Assembly: GCF_009834515.1 (NCBI RefSeq)
Contig: NZ_CP019426.1
Location: 6,465,501-6,529,500, forward strand
Direction of reading: 5' to 3'
Source: Pseudomonas sp. R84
GTDB taxonomy: Bacteria > Pseudomonadota > Gammaproteobacteria > Pseudomonadales > Pseudomonadaceae
Length of the DNA: 64,000 nt
A program made the translations under genes and the position numbers. Every line of letters starts with the position of its first letter. Positions within the stretch are counted from its first letter, which is position 1. Under the pieces are notes generated by a model. The model did no database searches and was not told the DNA's origin. It worked only from the letters and a program-made list of their open reading frames with translations. Below are positions 42,490 through 51,550 of the stretch, one piece after another.

Positions 42490-45447
42490 ATGCCGTTCCC
42501 GCCCCAGCGTCTGTCCCTTGCCATTGCCCTGTTGATCGCTGCTACATCGGCAAACGCTAAAACCGTGCAGATCGACACCGCCACCACTGCAGCGCAAACG
42601 CTGGGTGGTAGCGACACGTTGACGATTTCGGCGCCGGGCAGCATCACCAACAGCGGCAAGGCCGTGAGCCTGAAAGACAAGACCAGCGGTGCGGGTGTGG
42701 TGATCGATAACGCCGGCAAAATCGTTTCCACCGGCGGCCGGGCCATCGACAGCAGCGGCGACCTGACCCAGGCGCGCAACTACACGATCAACAACCGCAG
42801 CGGCGGGCAGATTCTCGGCGCCAACGACGCTTTGCGCATCGACAGTAACTTTATCAGCGGCAGCCTGTTGATCGACAACAGCGGCATCATTCGTTCGACC
42901 ACCGGCCAGGGGCTGGACCTCGATGCGCTGCGCAGTGACGGCGTTAAGACCACCATTATCAACCGTGCCGGCGGACTGATTCGCGGCGACGCCAGCGACG
43001 GCATGAAGACCGGTGCCAACGCGACCATTACCAACTACGGCGAGATCTCCACCGGCGATTCGCACAATGCCGACGAGAAGTTCGACGGCATCGACATCGA
43101 TTCCGCAAGCGGTGTCAGCGTGACCAACTACGGAGTGATTTCCGGCGGCCGCCATGGCATCACTACCGACCTTGGCGCGACGCTGATCAACTACGGGCAG
43201 GTCACTGGCCGCAATGGCTCAGGGTTCGGTTCCGACGGCGATGGCACGGTGATCAACCACGGCACCATCACAGGCGCTTACTCAGGCTTGCAAGCGAACG
43301 GTGACGGCGATGGCGTGGACATCGACAAGATCGCCCACATAGAAAACTACGGGACCATTCAGGGCGTCGGTGCCGGCGGCGTGGACAAGGGCGGGTTCGC
43401 CAACGGCAGCGAAGGCATTGCCTTGGGTGGCGGCTACATTCTTAACGCCAAGGACGCTCTGATCAGCGGCGCCGACAGCGCCATTCTGGTCGACGATGGC
43501 AGCGGCGGTTCGGGGCTGGCGGCTACCACTCTGGAGAACTTCGGCACCATTCAAGGCCTCAACGGGTTCGGCGTGAAATTCGTCGGCGAGTTCGCCGACA
43601 GCGTCATCAACGGCGGTACGATCAGTGGCAGCAATGGCCTGGCGCTGGACCTGGGTGGCGGCAATGACAGCCTGACCTTGCGCAATGGTAGTCGCTTCGT
43701 CGGTGTTGTCGACGGCGGTAGCGGTTATGACCGAGTGGTGATGGATGACGCGGCCGGTGGCAGCTTCGGCGCCAGTCGCAACTTCGAATGGCTAGAGGTC
43801 AAGCAAGGTGCCTGGACGCTGACCGGCCATGACGATTTCAGCGATGGCGGCGCAGTGCGCAACGGCGCGACACTGCTCAACCAAGGCAGCATCGCCGGTA
43901 ACCTGAGCGTTGACGCCGGCGGTGTGTATGCCGGTGGCGGTTCGGTGGGCAGCCTCAACGTCAACGGCACATTGCGCACCGACACCAGCCTCGGTCGCGC
44001 AACCATCGTTCGCGATTTGAACATGGGCAGCACAGCCACTCTCGCCTACGGCGTCAATGCCGATGGCAGCAGCGCGCCGGTACAGGTCGGCGGCATCGCC
44101 AATCTCAATGGCGCAACGCTCGCGGTGAATACCGGCAGCGGCACGTATCCATGGCAGAGCCATTACACCGTGCTGCAAGCGGCGCAGGTCAACGGCACCT
44201 TCGGCAAAGTCACCAGCGACTATGCGTTCCTCACGCCGACCCTCGCCTACACGCCCACCCAGGTCGACCTGACCTACACCCGCAATGACGTGGCCTTCAA
44301 TGCGTTCGCCGCGACCGGCAACGGTACAAACGCCGCCAACAGCCTCGCCTCAATCGGCAAAAACAGTGCGCTGTACAACGCCTTGCTCAATACCAGTCAA
44401 AGCAGCGCCGGCGCGGCAATCGAGCAACTGGCCGGTGCCAGCAACGCCAACCTGACCAGCGCCACCCTCGGCGCCAGCAGTCAAGTCGGCAGCAGCATGC
44501 TCTCGGCCATGCAGCAAATGGCCGGCAGCCCGGGACTGATGGTCGGTCTCGATCAGCGCGACACACCCGTGCTGGCGGCCAATGGCGTGCCCTCCGAGGC
44601 GCGCAATCTGAATGATCCGAACGCGCGCGGGCGGCTCTGGCTGCAAGGCATCGGCGGCTTCGGCAAGCTCGATGGCGAGCACGGCAGCAGCGGTCTGGAA
44701 CAACGCACCAAGGGCAGCGTGCTGGGCGTCGACTGGGCTCTAAATCCGGCGTGGCGCCTGGGTGTACTGGGCGGCTATTCGAAAACCGATCTGGATGCGA
44801 CCGGCGTCGACGGCAACGTCGAGAGCTGGCACGCCGGTGTCTACGCGCTGCATCAAAAAGGCCCGATCTCGCTGCGTCTGGGAGCGGCGTACAGCGGCCA
44901 TCAAGGTGAAAGCAAACGCACCATCGCCTTCAATGGTTTCAGCGACCGTCCGAAAGGCGACTACGACGCCGACAGCCAGCAAGCCTTCGCCGAACTCGGC
45001 TACGCCATGGGCAGTGGCCGCCTCAGCGCCGAGCCGTTCGCCAGCCTCGGTTATCAGCGCTACCACCGCGACCGTTACCAGGAAAAAGGTGGCGCCGCCG
45101 CATTGCAAGTCGAGAGCCAGACCCAGGACAACTTCAGCAGCACCTTCGGCCTGCGCCTGGCGCACTTGAGCAGCCTGGACAACGGCATGAGCGTGACGCC
45201 GCGCATGGCTGCTGGCTGGAAACACACTTACGGCGATGTCGGCAGCTCGACGCGTCAGGCGTTTGTGACTGGGGGCACGGCGTTCAGTGTCGATGGCAGC
45301 TCGCTGGATCGTGACAGTCTGGTGCTGGAAGCCGGGCTGGACGTGGGGATTTCTGCGCGGCACACGTTGGGTGTGGGATACAGCGGCGAGATCGGCAGCA
45401 ACAGCCGTAATCACGGGTTGATTGGTCAGTGGCAAATGAGTTTTTGA
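42490..45447 (+). CDS. autotransporter with beta-helix passenger
   Basis: 985-residue type Va secreted protein. A Sec signal (about residues 1-24, ending ANA) is followed by about 370 residues of beta-helix repeats with N-x-G-x-I-x-G-type turns (for example NYGVISGGRHG, NHGTITGAYSG, NFGTIQGLNGF and NGGTISGSNG). A hinge around VDGGSGYDRVVMDDAAG and a second region with GASRNFEWLEVKQGAWTL then a repeat-poor segment lead to a C-terminal autotransporter beta-barrel (about 715-985) ending in F (WQMSF). The passenger's activity is not recognisable. The tandem gene at 45648 is a paralog. Confidence 0.9.
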   Translation: MPFPPQRLSLAIALLIAATSANAKTVQIDTATTAAQTLGGSDTLTISAPGSITNSGKAVSLKDKTSGAGVVIDNAGKIVSTGGRAIDSSGDLTQARNYTINNRSGGQILGANDALRIDSNFISGSLLIDNSGIIRSTTGQGLDLDALRSDGVKTTIINRAGGLIRGDASDGMKTGANATITNYGEISTGDSHNADEKFDGIDIDSASGVSVTNYGVISGGRHGITTDLGATLINYGQVTGRNGSGFGSDGDGTVINHGTITGAYSGLQANGDGDGVDIDKIAHIENYGTIQGVGAGGVDKGGFANGSEGIALGGGYILNAKDALISGADSAILVDDGSGGSGLAATTLENFGTIQGLNGFGVKFVGEFADSVINGGTISGSNGLALDLGGGNDSLTLRNGSRFVGVVDGGSGYDRVVMDDAAGGSFGASRNFEWLEVKQGAWTLTGHDDFSDGGAVRNGATLLNQGSIAGNLSVDAGGVYAGGGSVGSLNVNGTLRTDTSLGRATIVRDLNMGSTATLAYGVNADGSSAPVQVGGIANLNGATLAVNTGSGTYPWQSHYTVLQAAQVNGTFGKVTSDYAFLTPTLAYTPTQVDLTYTRNDVAFNAFAATGNGTNAANSLASIGKNSALYNALLNTSQSSAGAAIEQLAGASNANLTSATLGASSQVGSSMLSAMQQMAGSPGLMVGLDQRDTPVLAANGVPSEARNLNDPNARGRLWLQGIGGFGKLDGEHGSSGLEQRTKGSVLGVDWALNPAWRLGVLGGYSKTDLDATGVDGNVESWHAGVYALHQKGPISLRLGAAYSGHQGESKRTIAFNGFSDRPKGDYDADSQQAFAELGYAMGSGRLSAEPFASLGYQRYHRDRYQEKGGAAALQVESQTQDNFSSTFGLRLAHLSSLDNGMSVTPRMAAGWKHTYGDVGSSTRQAFVTGGTAFSVDGSSLDRDSLVLEAGLDVGISARHTLGVGYSGEIGSNSRNHGLIGQWQMSF

Positions 45448-45647
45448 GGGTTGAACAGCCGGCGGGGTCTTGAATGGTTGTAGGAAAAGGGGCCGCTGCG
45501 GCCGAGTAAAAATCCTGGTTGCGGATCTCGCGGTTATTTTCTACAAAACGATGCGATGTCGCCTGCAAGCGTGCGGGAAGCAGCCGACATCGGATTTTTT
45601 GGGGCATCAATAGAGTTGGGGCTTCTTCCAAAGAAAGGCTCAACCCG

Positions 45648-47855
45648 ATGCTCACTCAACACATATTCAAACCAAAACACTTGGCTTTGGCCATTTCGCT
45701 GGCTCTGGGTTGCGTAGCGTTCGCCAACGCTCAGCAACCCTCTGAAATCGCTGATTCACCCGCAATAATGGATACTGCAGAATCGTCCGAAACCAGCCAT
45801 AAAGAAATGGCGCTCGAACGACTCAGGGCATTTCTCACTGCCCCAAGTACGGTGCCCATCGCTTTTGAAACCCCTGAAAAGACTTTTAAAGGTACCGCTG
45901 TAAACGATCTGATCACCCTCGCGGACGGCGCAAGCTTTACGGGACTGCTGGATGGAGGCGAGGGGGATAACGTTCTGTTTCTGAATGCCGCTGAAGGCGG
46001 AGAGTTGAAAGACACACGTAATTTCAACGGTCTATTTCTCGCTCGAGGAGCCTGGACGTTGAGTTCCAGGGGAGACTTCAAGGAAGGCGTGCTGGTGAAC
46101 AGCGGTACCGCTCTGACCAACCTGGGTAGCATCATGGGCGACGTCTATGTCGAGAGGGGGGGCAGCTTTGCAGGTAAAGGTGCGGTGGGAGACCTGGAGG
46201 TCGCCGGCCTGCTCACCGTCAATGGAGTGCTAGGCAGCCCGCGCGTGAAAGGCGATTTGCGCTTGTCGCCAAGCGCCGAACTGGCTTATGAGGTTACTCC
46301 CAGTGGCAGTCAAACGATCAAGGTCGATGGCACCGCCAGGCTGGAAGGTGCAACCCTGAACGTCGTTGCCGTTCCAGGGGAGTATCCGCAAAGCCGCCAG
46401 TACAAAATCATCGAAGCCGGCAAGATAGAAGGTGAATTCGGTAAGGTCCTTAACAACCTCGCTTTCATGACCGCCACACCTCAATACAACAAAAAGTCTG
46501 TCGGGCTGACTTACGCCCGTAACGGTGAACCGCTTGCGAGTGTTGCCACGACGGACAATGGTCGTGCAGTTGCCGACAGCATTGTCGAACCACCAGTGCC
46601 TACGCCTTCAACGACGCCAACGCCATTGACTGCGTCTGCACCGGTTCCGGTTCCGGTTCCAGTTCCAGTTCCAGTTCCAGTTCCAGTTCCAGTTCCGCCT
46701 TCAGCGTCGACTCCCGTTGCAGAGTCCGCACCATCGCCAATGCAGGACGAACCTCTGATTGCGCAAGTTAACGAGACCGCCGAACAGCCCGCTCCTGCGC
46801 CACTAAAACCTGCAAACGCGGCAGTCGCCGCACTCCTGACCAGCGACAAAACCACCGCCCCCCTCGCCATCGAACAACTCGCCGCCGGCAGCAACGCCAA
46901 CCTCGCCAAAGCCACGTTGAGCAGTATCACCCCCGTGAGCGCGAGCATGCTCTCGGCCATGCAACAACTCAATAGCCGGTACGGTTCAGCCTACGGTTCC
47001 GGCAACTCACCGCGTCAGGCCGCCGGCGGCGCCGATTCCGGGCGGGTGTGGATTCAGGCGCTCGGCCATGGCGGCAAGGTTGACCGCGAGTTCGACAGCA
47101 CCCTGAAACACGCGACCCAGGGTCTGGTCATGGGCGCCGACTGGCGGCTCGATGAGCAATGGCATATCGGCCTGATCGGCGGGAAATCGCAGACCAGACT
47201 CGATGCCCGGCAATACGATGGCGACCTCGACAGCTGGCACCTCGGTGCCTACGCAGTGCGTCAGGACGGACCGTTCTCACTGCGTCTCGGGGCGACCTAT
47301 GCCAGCCATGACGGCGACAGCAAACGTCGTGTGGCCTTCAACGGGTTCAGCGATCGCCTCAAGGGCAACTATGACGCCAACACCCAGCAAGCCTTTGCCG
47401 AACTGGCGGTCAATATTGGCCGGCACAACGCGACGCTCGAACCGTTCGCCAGCCTTGGCTATCAGCGCTACCAGCGCGACAGCTACAGCGAAAAAGGTGG
47501 GGATGCGGCGCTGAAGGTCTTCGGGCAAACCCGCGACAACCTCAGCAGCACCTTCGGCCTGCGCACGGCAAAAATCACTCGACTGGATAACGGCATGACG
47601 CTGACGCCGCGATTCAGTGCCGGCTGGAAACACACCTTTGGCGAGATTGAAAGCGACACCCGCCAGCAACTGGTCAAGGGTGGCAAACGGTTTGAAGTTG
47701 CCGGTGCCGCGCTGGATCGAAACAGCCTGTCGATGGATGCCGGACTCGATCTTGGGCTGTCAGCCAATCACTCCGTCGGCGTTGGCCTTACCGGTGAAAT
47801 GGCCACTGACAGCCGCACCCACGGCGTGATGGGCCAATGGCGCATGGCGTTCTGA
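45648..47855 (+). CDS. autotransporter, paralog with shortened passenger and (Val-Pro)n linker
   Basis: 735 residues. It has a signal peptide (about 1-27, ending ANAQ), a short variable segment, and a passenger remnant (about 85-310) homologous to residues about 390-610 of the upstream autotransporter (DGASFTGLLDGGEGDNVLF, RNFNGLFLARGAWTL, LTNLGSIMGDVYVERG). A linker with nine Val-Pro repeats and many Pro/Ala residues follows, then a beta-barrel (about 465-735) very similar to its neighbour's, ending WRMAF. It lacks the NxGxIxG beta-helix. The Met at 45648 (MLTQHIFKPKH) after AAAGG is the start; 43 in-frame upstream residues do not look coding. Confidence 0.88.
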   Translation: MLTQHIFKPKHLALAISLALGCVAFANAQQPSEIADSPAIMDTAESSETSHKEMALERLRAFLTAPSTVPIAFETPEKTFKGTAVNDLITLADGASFTGLLDGGEGDNVLFLNAAEGGELKDTRNFNGLFLARGAWTLSSRGDFKEGVLVNSGTALTNLGSIMGDVYVERGGSFAGKGAVGDLEVAGLLTVNGVLGSPRVKGDLRLSPSAELAYEVTPSGSQTIKVDGTARLEGATLNVVAVPGEYPQSRQYKIIEAGKIEGEFGKVLNNLAFMTATPQYNKKSVGLTYARNGEPLASVATTDNGRAVADSIVEPPVPTPSTTPTPLTASAPVPVPVPVPVPVPVPVPVPPSASTPVAESAPSPMQDEPLIAQVNETAEQPAPAPLKPANAAVAALLTSDKTTAPLAIEQLAAGSNANLAKATLSSITPVSASMLSAMQQLNSRYGSAYGSGNSPRQAAGGADSGRVWIQALGHGGKVDREFDSTLKHATQGLVMGADWRLDEQWHIGLIGGKSQTRLDARQYDGDLDSWHLGAYAVRQDGPFSLRLGATYASHDGDSKRRVAFNGFSDRLKGNYDANTQQAFAELAVNIGRHNATLEPFASLGYQRYQRDSYSEKGGDAALKVFGQTRDNLSSTFGLRTAKITRLDNGMTLTPRFSAGWKHTFGEIESDTRQQLVKGGKRFEVAGAALDRNSLSMDAGLDLGLSANHSVGVGLTGEMATDSRTHGVMGQWRMAF
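46644..46697 (+). repeat. GTTCCG/GTTCCA hexanucleotide repeat coding for (Val-Pro)9
   Basis: Nine consecutive 6-bp units (two GTTCCG, six GTTCCA, one GTTCCG) start every 6 bp from 46644 to 46692. In-frame slippage would change the linker length without breaking the reading frame. Confidence 0.95.
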
Positions 47856-47871
47856 CTGACACAACATTCTT

Positions 47872-47961
47872 TGTAGGAGCTGCCGAAGGCTGCGATCTTT
47901 TGATCTTGTTTTATGAACTCCAAACAACATCAAAAGATCGCAGCCTTCGGCAGCTCCTACA
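47872..47961. repeat. REPIN-type inverted repeat (GTAGGAGCTGCCGAAGG family)
   Basis: TGTAGGAGCTGCCGAAGGCT ... GATCTTTTGATC and its complement flank a 20-bp core; near-perfect inverted repeat between the convergent autotransporter and oadA genes. Confidence 0.9.
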
Positions 47962-47975
47962 GGATGAAAAAACGC

Positions 47976-48001
47976 AAAAAAAAGGGGAGCACATGCCCCC
48001 C
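47976..48001 (-). terminator. intrinsic terminator of oadA
   Basis: On the minus strand GGGGGCATG / TGTGCTCCCC is followed by eight T, about 35 bp beyond the oadA stop. Confidence 0.75.
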
Positions 48002-48034
48002 CGAGGTTTAAAGCGTTGGATCGCGGCCGTTATC

Positions 48035-49843
48035 TCAGCCTTCGATCTCGATCAGAATTTCACCCGGATTGACCCGATCACCCTTTGCCACATGGATCGC
48101 AGTGACCTTGCCGGCAATCGCTGCCTGGACTTCGGTTTCCATCTTCATCGCTTCGGTGATCAACACAGCCTGGCCGGCCTTGACGGTGTCGCCCTCCTTG
48201 ACCAGTACATCGACGATGTTGCCCGGCATGGTGGTGCTGACGTGGCCCGGTGCCGACGCCTGCTTGCGTTTGCTGCTGCCACCGCTGACGAATTCATTGA
48301 GCGGTTCGAACACCACTTCTTCCGGCATGCCGTCGATGGACAGGTAGAAGTGACGCTTGCCCTCTGCCTTGACGCCAACACCGGTGATGTCGACGCGGTA
48401 GGTTTCGCCGTGGACATCGATGACGAACTCGGTCGGAACGCCTTCGCCGCCCGCTTTTGTCACTCCGCCAGCTTCAGGAATCGGCAGCAGCACTTCAGGG
48501 GTCAGGGTGCCAGCGGCACGCTCTTCAAGGAACTTGCGGCCAATGTCCGGGAACATGGCGAAGGTCAGCACGTCTTCTTCGGACTTGGCCAGTGCGCCGA
48601 TGTCGGCACGTAGCTTGGTCATTTCCGGCTTGAGCAGATCGGCTGGACGCACGTCGATGACTTCTTCGCTGCCGATGGCCTGACGACGCAATTTTTCGTT
48701 CACTACGCCCGGCGCTTTGCCGTAGCCGCCCTGCAGGTAGAGCTTCACTTCGTTGGTGATGGTCTTGTAACGCTCGCCGGCCAGCACGTTGAAAAACGCC
48801 TGGGTGCCGACAATCTGCGAGGTCGGGGTCACCAGCGGCGGGAAGCCGAGGTCTTCACGCACACGCGGGATTTCCGCCAGCACTTCGGCCATGCGGTTCA
48901 GGGCGCCCTGCTCTTTCAGCTGGTTGGCGAGGTTGGAGATCATCCCGCCCGGCACCTGGTTAACTTGCACACGGGTGTCGACGGCGGTGAATTCGCTTTC
49001 GAACTGGTGGTACTTCTTGCGCACGGCGTAGAAGTACAGGCCGATCTCTTGCAGCAGTTCGAGGTTCAGACCGGTGTCGTACTCGGTGCCCTTGAGCGCG
49101 GCGACCATCGACTCGGTGCCCGGGTGGCTGGTGCCCGAAGCGAAGCTGGAGATCGCGGTGTCGATGTGGTCGGCACCGTTCTCGATCGCCTTGAGCTGGC
49201 ACATGGTCGCCAGACCGGCAGTGTCGTGGGAGTGGATGAATACCGGCAGCGACTGCTCGGCTTTCAACGCACGAACCAGTTCGCCGGTGGCGTACGGGGT
49301 CAGCAGACCGGCCATGTCCTTGATCGCCACCGAGTCGCAACCCATGGCTTCCATTTGCTTGGCTTGTGCCACAAACGCGTCGATGGTGTGCACCGGGCTG
49401 GTGGTGTAAGCGATGGTGCCCTGGGCATGTTTGCCGGCCGCTTTCACCGCTTCGATGGCCACGCGCAGGTTCCGCACGTCGTTCATCGCGTCGAAGATGC
49501 GGAACACGTCGATGCCATTCACCGCAGCCTTGGCGACGAAGGCTTTGACCACGTCGTCGCTGTAGTGGCGATAGCCGAGCAGATTCTGCCCGCGCAGAAG
49601 CATTTGCAGACGAGTGTTAGGCAGTGCCGCACGCAGTTGGCGCAGACGCTCCCACGGATCTTCCTTCAGGAAGCGGACGCAGGCGTCGAACGTCGCGCCG
49701 CCCCAGCATTCCAGCGACCAGTAGCCGACTTTGTCGAGCTTGTCGCAGATCGGCAGCATGTCTTCGGTGCGCATGCGGGTGGCGAGCAGCGATTGGTGAG
49801 CGTCGCGCAGGATGGTATCGGTAACGAAGATCTTCTTAGTCAT
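48035..49843 (-). CDS. oadA: pyruvate carboxylase subunit B / oxaloacetate decarboxylase alpha-type subunit
   Basis: 602 residues: an N-terminal carboxyltransferase TIM barrel (about 1-270; MTKKIFVTDTILRDAHQSLL, metal-binding Asp in DTILRDAHQ, and FIHSHDTAGLA with the metal His), a PYC_OADA conserved domain, and a C-terminal biotinyl domain with the attachment site EAMKMETEV (Lys). It pairs with the biotin carboxylase encoded by the next gene upstream. In pseudomonads this two-subunit enzyme makes oxaloacetate from pyruvate, so the oadA name reflects sequence family rather than direction. Confidence 0.93.
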   Translation of the reverse strand: MTKKIFVTDTILRDAHQSLLATRMRTEDMLPICDKLDKVGYWSLECWGGATFDACVRFLKEDPWERLRQLRAALPNTRLQMLLRGQNLLGYRHYSDDVVKAFVAKAAVNGIDVFRIFDAMNDVRNLRVAIEAVKAAGKHAQGTIAYTTSPVHTIDAFVAQAKQMEAMGCDSVAIKDMAGLLTPYATGELVRALKAEQSLPVFIHSHDTAGLATMCQLKAIENGADHIDTAISSFASGTSHPGTESMVAALKGTEYDTGLNLELLQEIGLYFYAVRKKYHQFESEFTAVDTRVQVNQVPGGMISNLANQLKEQGALNRMAEVLAEIPRVREDLGFPPLVTPTSQIVGTQAFFNVLAGERYKTITNEVKLYLQGGYGKAPGVVNEKLRRQAIGSEEVIDVRPADLLKPEMTKLRADIGALAKSEEDVLTFAMFPDIGRKFLEERAAGTLTPEVLLPIPEAGGVTKAGGEGVPTEFVIDVHGETYRVDITGVGVKAEGKRHFYLSIDGMPEEVVFEPLNEFVSGGSSKRKQASAPGHVSTTMPGNIVDVLVKEGDTVKAGQAVLITEAMKMETEVQAAIAGKVTAIHVAKGDRVNPGEILIEIEG

Positions 49844-49858
49844 TGGTATCTCCTCATA

Positions 49859-49938
49859 GCGGCAAGCTTCAAGCTAAAAGCTGCAAGAAAAAGCCAATCT
49901 GCTTTTACTTGCCGCTTGCAGCTAAAAGCTCGCAGCTG
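49859..49938. repeat. GCAAGCT-type imperfect inverted repeat between pycA and oadA
   Basis: GCGGCAAGCTTCAAGCTAAA, AGCTGCAAG on one side and CTTGCCGCTTGCAGCTAAAA, GCTCGCAGCTG on the other. Third member of the family at 2893 and 8931; again between cotranscribed genes. Confidence 0.75.
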
Positions 49939-49944
49939 TTTCAT

Positions 49945-51360
49945 TCATAGGCCTGCGTGGGCGGCGATGGCGGCGGCGATGGCCAGGGCCAGCTCTTCGG
50001 GTTTGCGCTTGATCGAGTAGTTGGTCAGTTCAGGGTGGCTTTCAACGAAGCTGGTATTGAACTGGCCGCTGCGGAATTCCGGGTTGCGCAGGATTTCCTG
50101 GTAGTACGCGGCGGTGGTCTTCACACCTTGCAGACGCATGTCGTCGAGGGCACGCAGGCCACGGTCCATCGCCTCTTCCCAGGTCAGTGCCCAGACCACC
50201 AGCTTCAGGCACATCGAGTCGTAGAACGGCGGAATGGTGTAGCCGGTGTAGATCGCTGTGTCGGTGCGCACGCCCGGACCACCGGGGGCGTAGTAACGGG
50301 TGATCTTGCCGAAGCTCGGCAGGAAATTGTTCTTCGGGTCTTCGGCGTTGATGCGGAACTGCAACGCGAAACCCCGGTGCTGAATGTCTTCCTGTTTCAC
50401 CGACAGCGGCAGGCCGGAGGCAATGCGAATCTGCTCGCGGACGATGTCGATCCCGGTGATTTCTTCGGTGATGGTGTGTTCCACCTGCACCCGGGTGTTC
50501 ATCTCCATGAAGTACACCTCGCCCTCGGCGAGCAGAAACTCCACGGTGCCGGCGTTCTCGTAACCGACAGCCTTGGCCGCACGTACCGACAGGTCGCCGA
50601 TGTAGGCGCGCTGTTCCGGAGTCAGTTGCGGGCTCGGGGCGATTTCGATGAGTTTCTGGTTGCGGCGCTGAATCGAGCAATCACGCTCAAACAGGTGCAC
50701 GACGTTGCCGAAGCTGTCGCCGAGGATCTGCGCTTCGATGTGCTTGGGATTGACGATGCATTTTTCCAGGAACACTTCGGCAGAACCGAACGCCTTGGTC
50801 GCTTCGGAAATCACCCGAGGGAAATTCTGTTCGAGTTCTTCGCGGCTGTTGCAGCGACGGATACCACGACCGCCACCACCGGAAGTGGCTTTGAGCATCA
50901 CCGGGTAACCGATGCGGTCGCCCTCGGCCAAGGCTTCTTCGATGTCGGCCACGTTGCCTTCGGTGCCCGGCGTGACCGGTACGCCAGCCTTGATCATGCT
51001 GCGGCGCGCTTCAGTCTTGTCGCCCATGCGGCGGATGACTTCTGCCGACGGACCAATGAATTTGATCCCGCGTTCGGCGCAGATATCAGCCAGCTCAGCG
51101 TTTTCCGAAAGGAAACCGTAACCGGGGTGCAGTGCATCGCAACCGGTTTCGACGGCGAGGTTCACCAGCTTGCGCGGGTTCAGGTAACCGGCCAGTGGCT
51201 CGGCACCGATGCTGTGGGCCTCATCTGCACGCTTCACATGCAAGGCATGGCGGTCGGCGTCGGAAAAAATCGCAACCGAGCGAATACCCATTTCGGCGCA
51301 GGCTCGCACGATTCGTACGGCAATCTCACCACGGTTGGCGATCAGGATCTTTGTTATCAC
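49945..51360 (-). CDS. pycA: pyruvate carboxylase subunit A (biotin carboxylase)
   Basis: 471 residues of the biotin-carboxylase family (ATP-grasp): MITKILIANRGEIAVRIVRA at the start, the glycine-rich ATP loop KATSGGGGRGIRRC, FMEMNTRVQVEHTITEEITG with the metal-binding Glu and catalytic Arg, and ILGDSFGNVVHLFERDCS. It carboxylates the biotin carried by the OadA/PycB subunit, using bicarbonate and ATP. The start is taken as GTG at 51360, which gives the standard N-terminus; an in-frame ATG 30 bp further upstream would add ten unusual residues. Operon with oadA. Confidence 0.93.
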   Translation of the reverse strand: MITKILIANRGEIAVRIVRACAEMGIRSVAIFSDADRHALHVKRADEAHSIGAEPLAGYLNPRKLVNLAVETGCDALHPGYGFLSENAELADICAERGIKFIGPSAEVIRRMGDKTEARRSMIKAGVPVTPGTEGNVADIEEALAEGDRIGYPVMLKATSGGGGRGIRRCNSREELEQNFPRVISEATKAFGSAEVFLEKCIVNPKHIEAQILGDSFGNVVHLFERDCSIQRRNQKLIEIAPSPQLTPEQRAYIGDLSVRAAKAVGYENAGTVEFLLAEGEVYFMEMNTRVQVEHTITEEITGIDIVREQIRIASGLPLSVKQEDIQHRGFALQFRINAEDPKNNFLPSFGKITRYYAPGGPGVRTDTAIYTGYTIPPFYDSMCLKLVVWALTWEEAMDRGLRALDDMRLQGVKTTAAYYQEILRNPEFRSGQFNTSFVESHPELTNYSIKRKPEELALAIAAAIAAHAGL

Positions 51361-51423
51361 TTGGAGGTTCCCTTGAGCCGGTGGCACCACGACCTGCTAG
51401 ACCCAGGTCGACGCGTGACCAAA

Positions 51424-51523
51424 TGTTTCAATTTAGTCGCAGGTCCACACTAGCGCTCATGAGGGATTAACAAAAATGAATAAAAATTGGGTTAGGCATA
51501 AGCAAAGACTTATAGTTGAAACA
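51424..51523. promoter_or_regulatory. candidate LysR operator region between pycA and its regulator
   Basis: ATAAGCAAAGACTTAT (51498-51513) is an ATAAG-N6-CTTAT inverted repeat of the LysR T-N11-A type. TGTTTCAA (51424-51431) and TTGAAACA (51516-51523) form a second, wide inverted pair 92 bp apart. The region is A/T-rich and lies between divergent genes. Confidence 0.5.
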
Positions 51524-51550
51524 TCAGCCCGCCGTCAGAGCGTATAAAAA

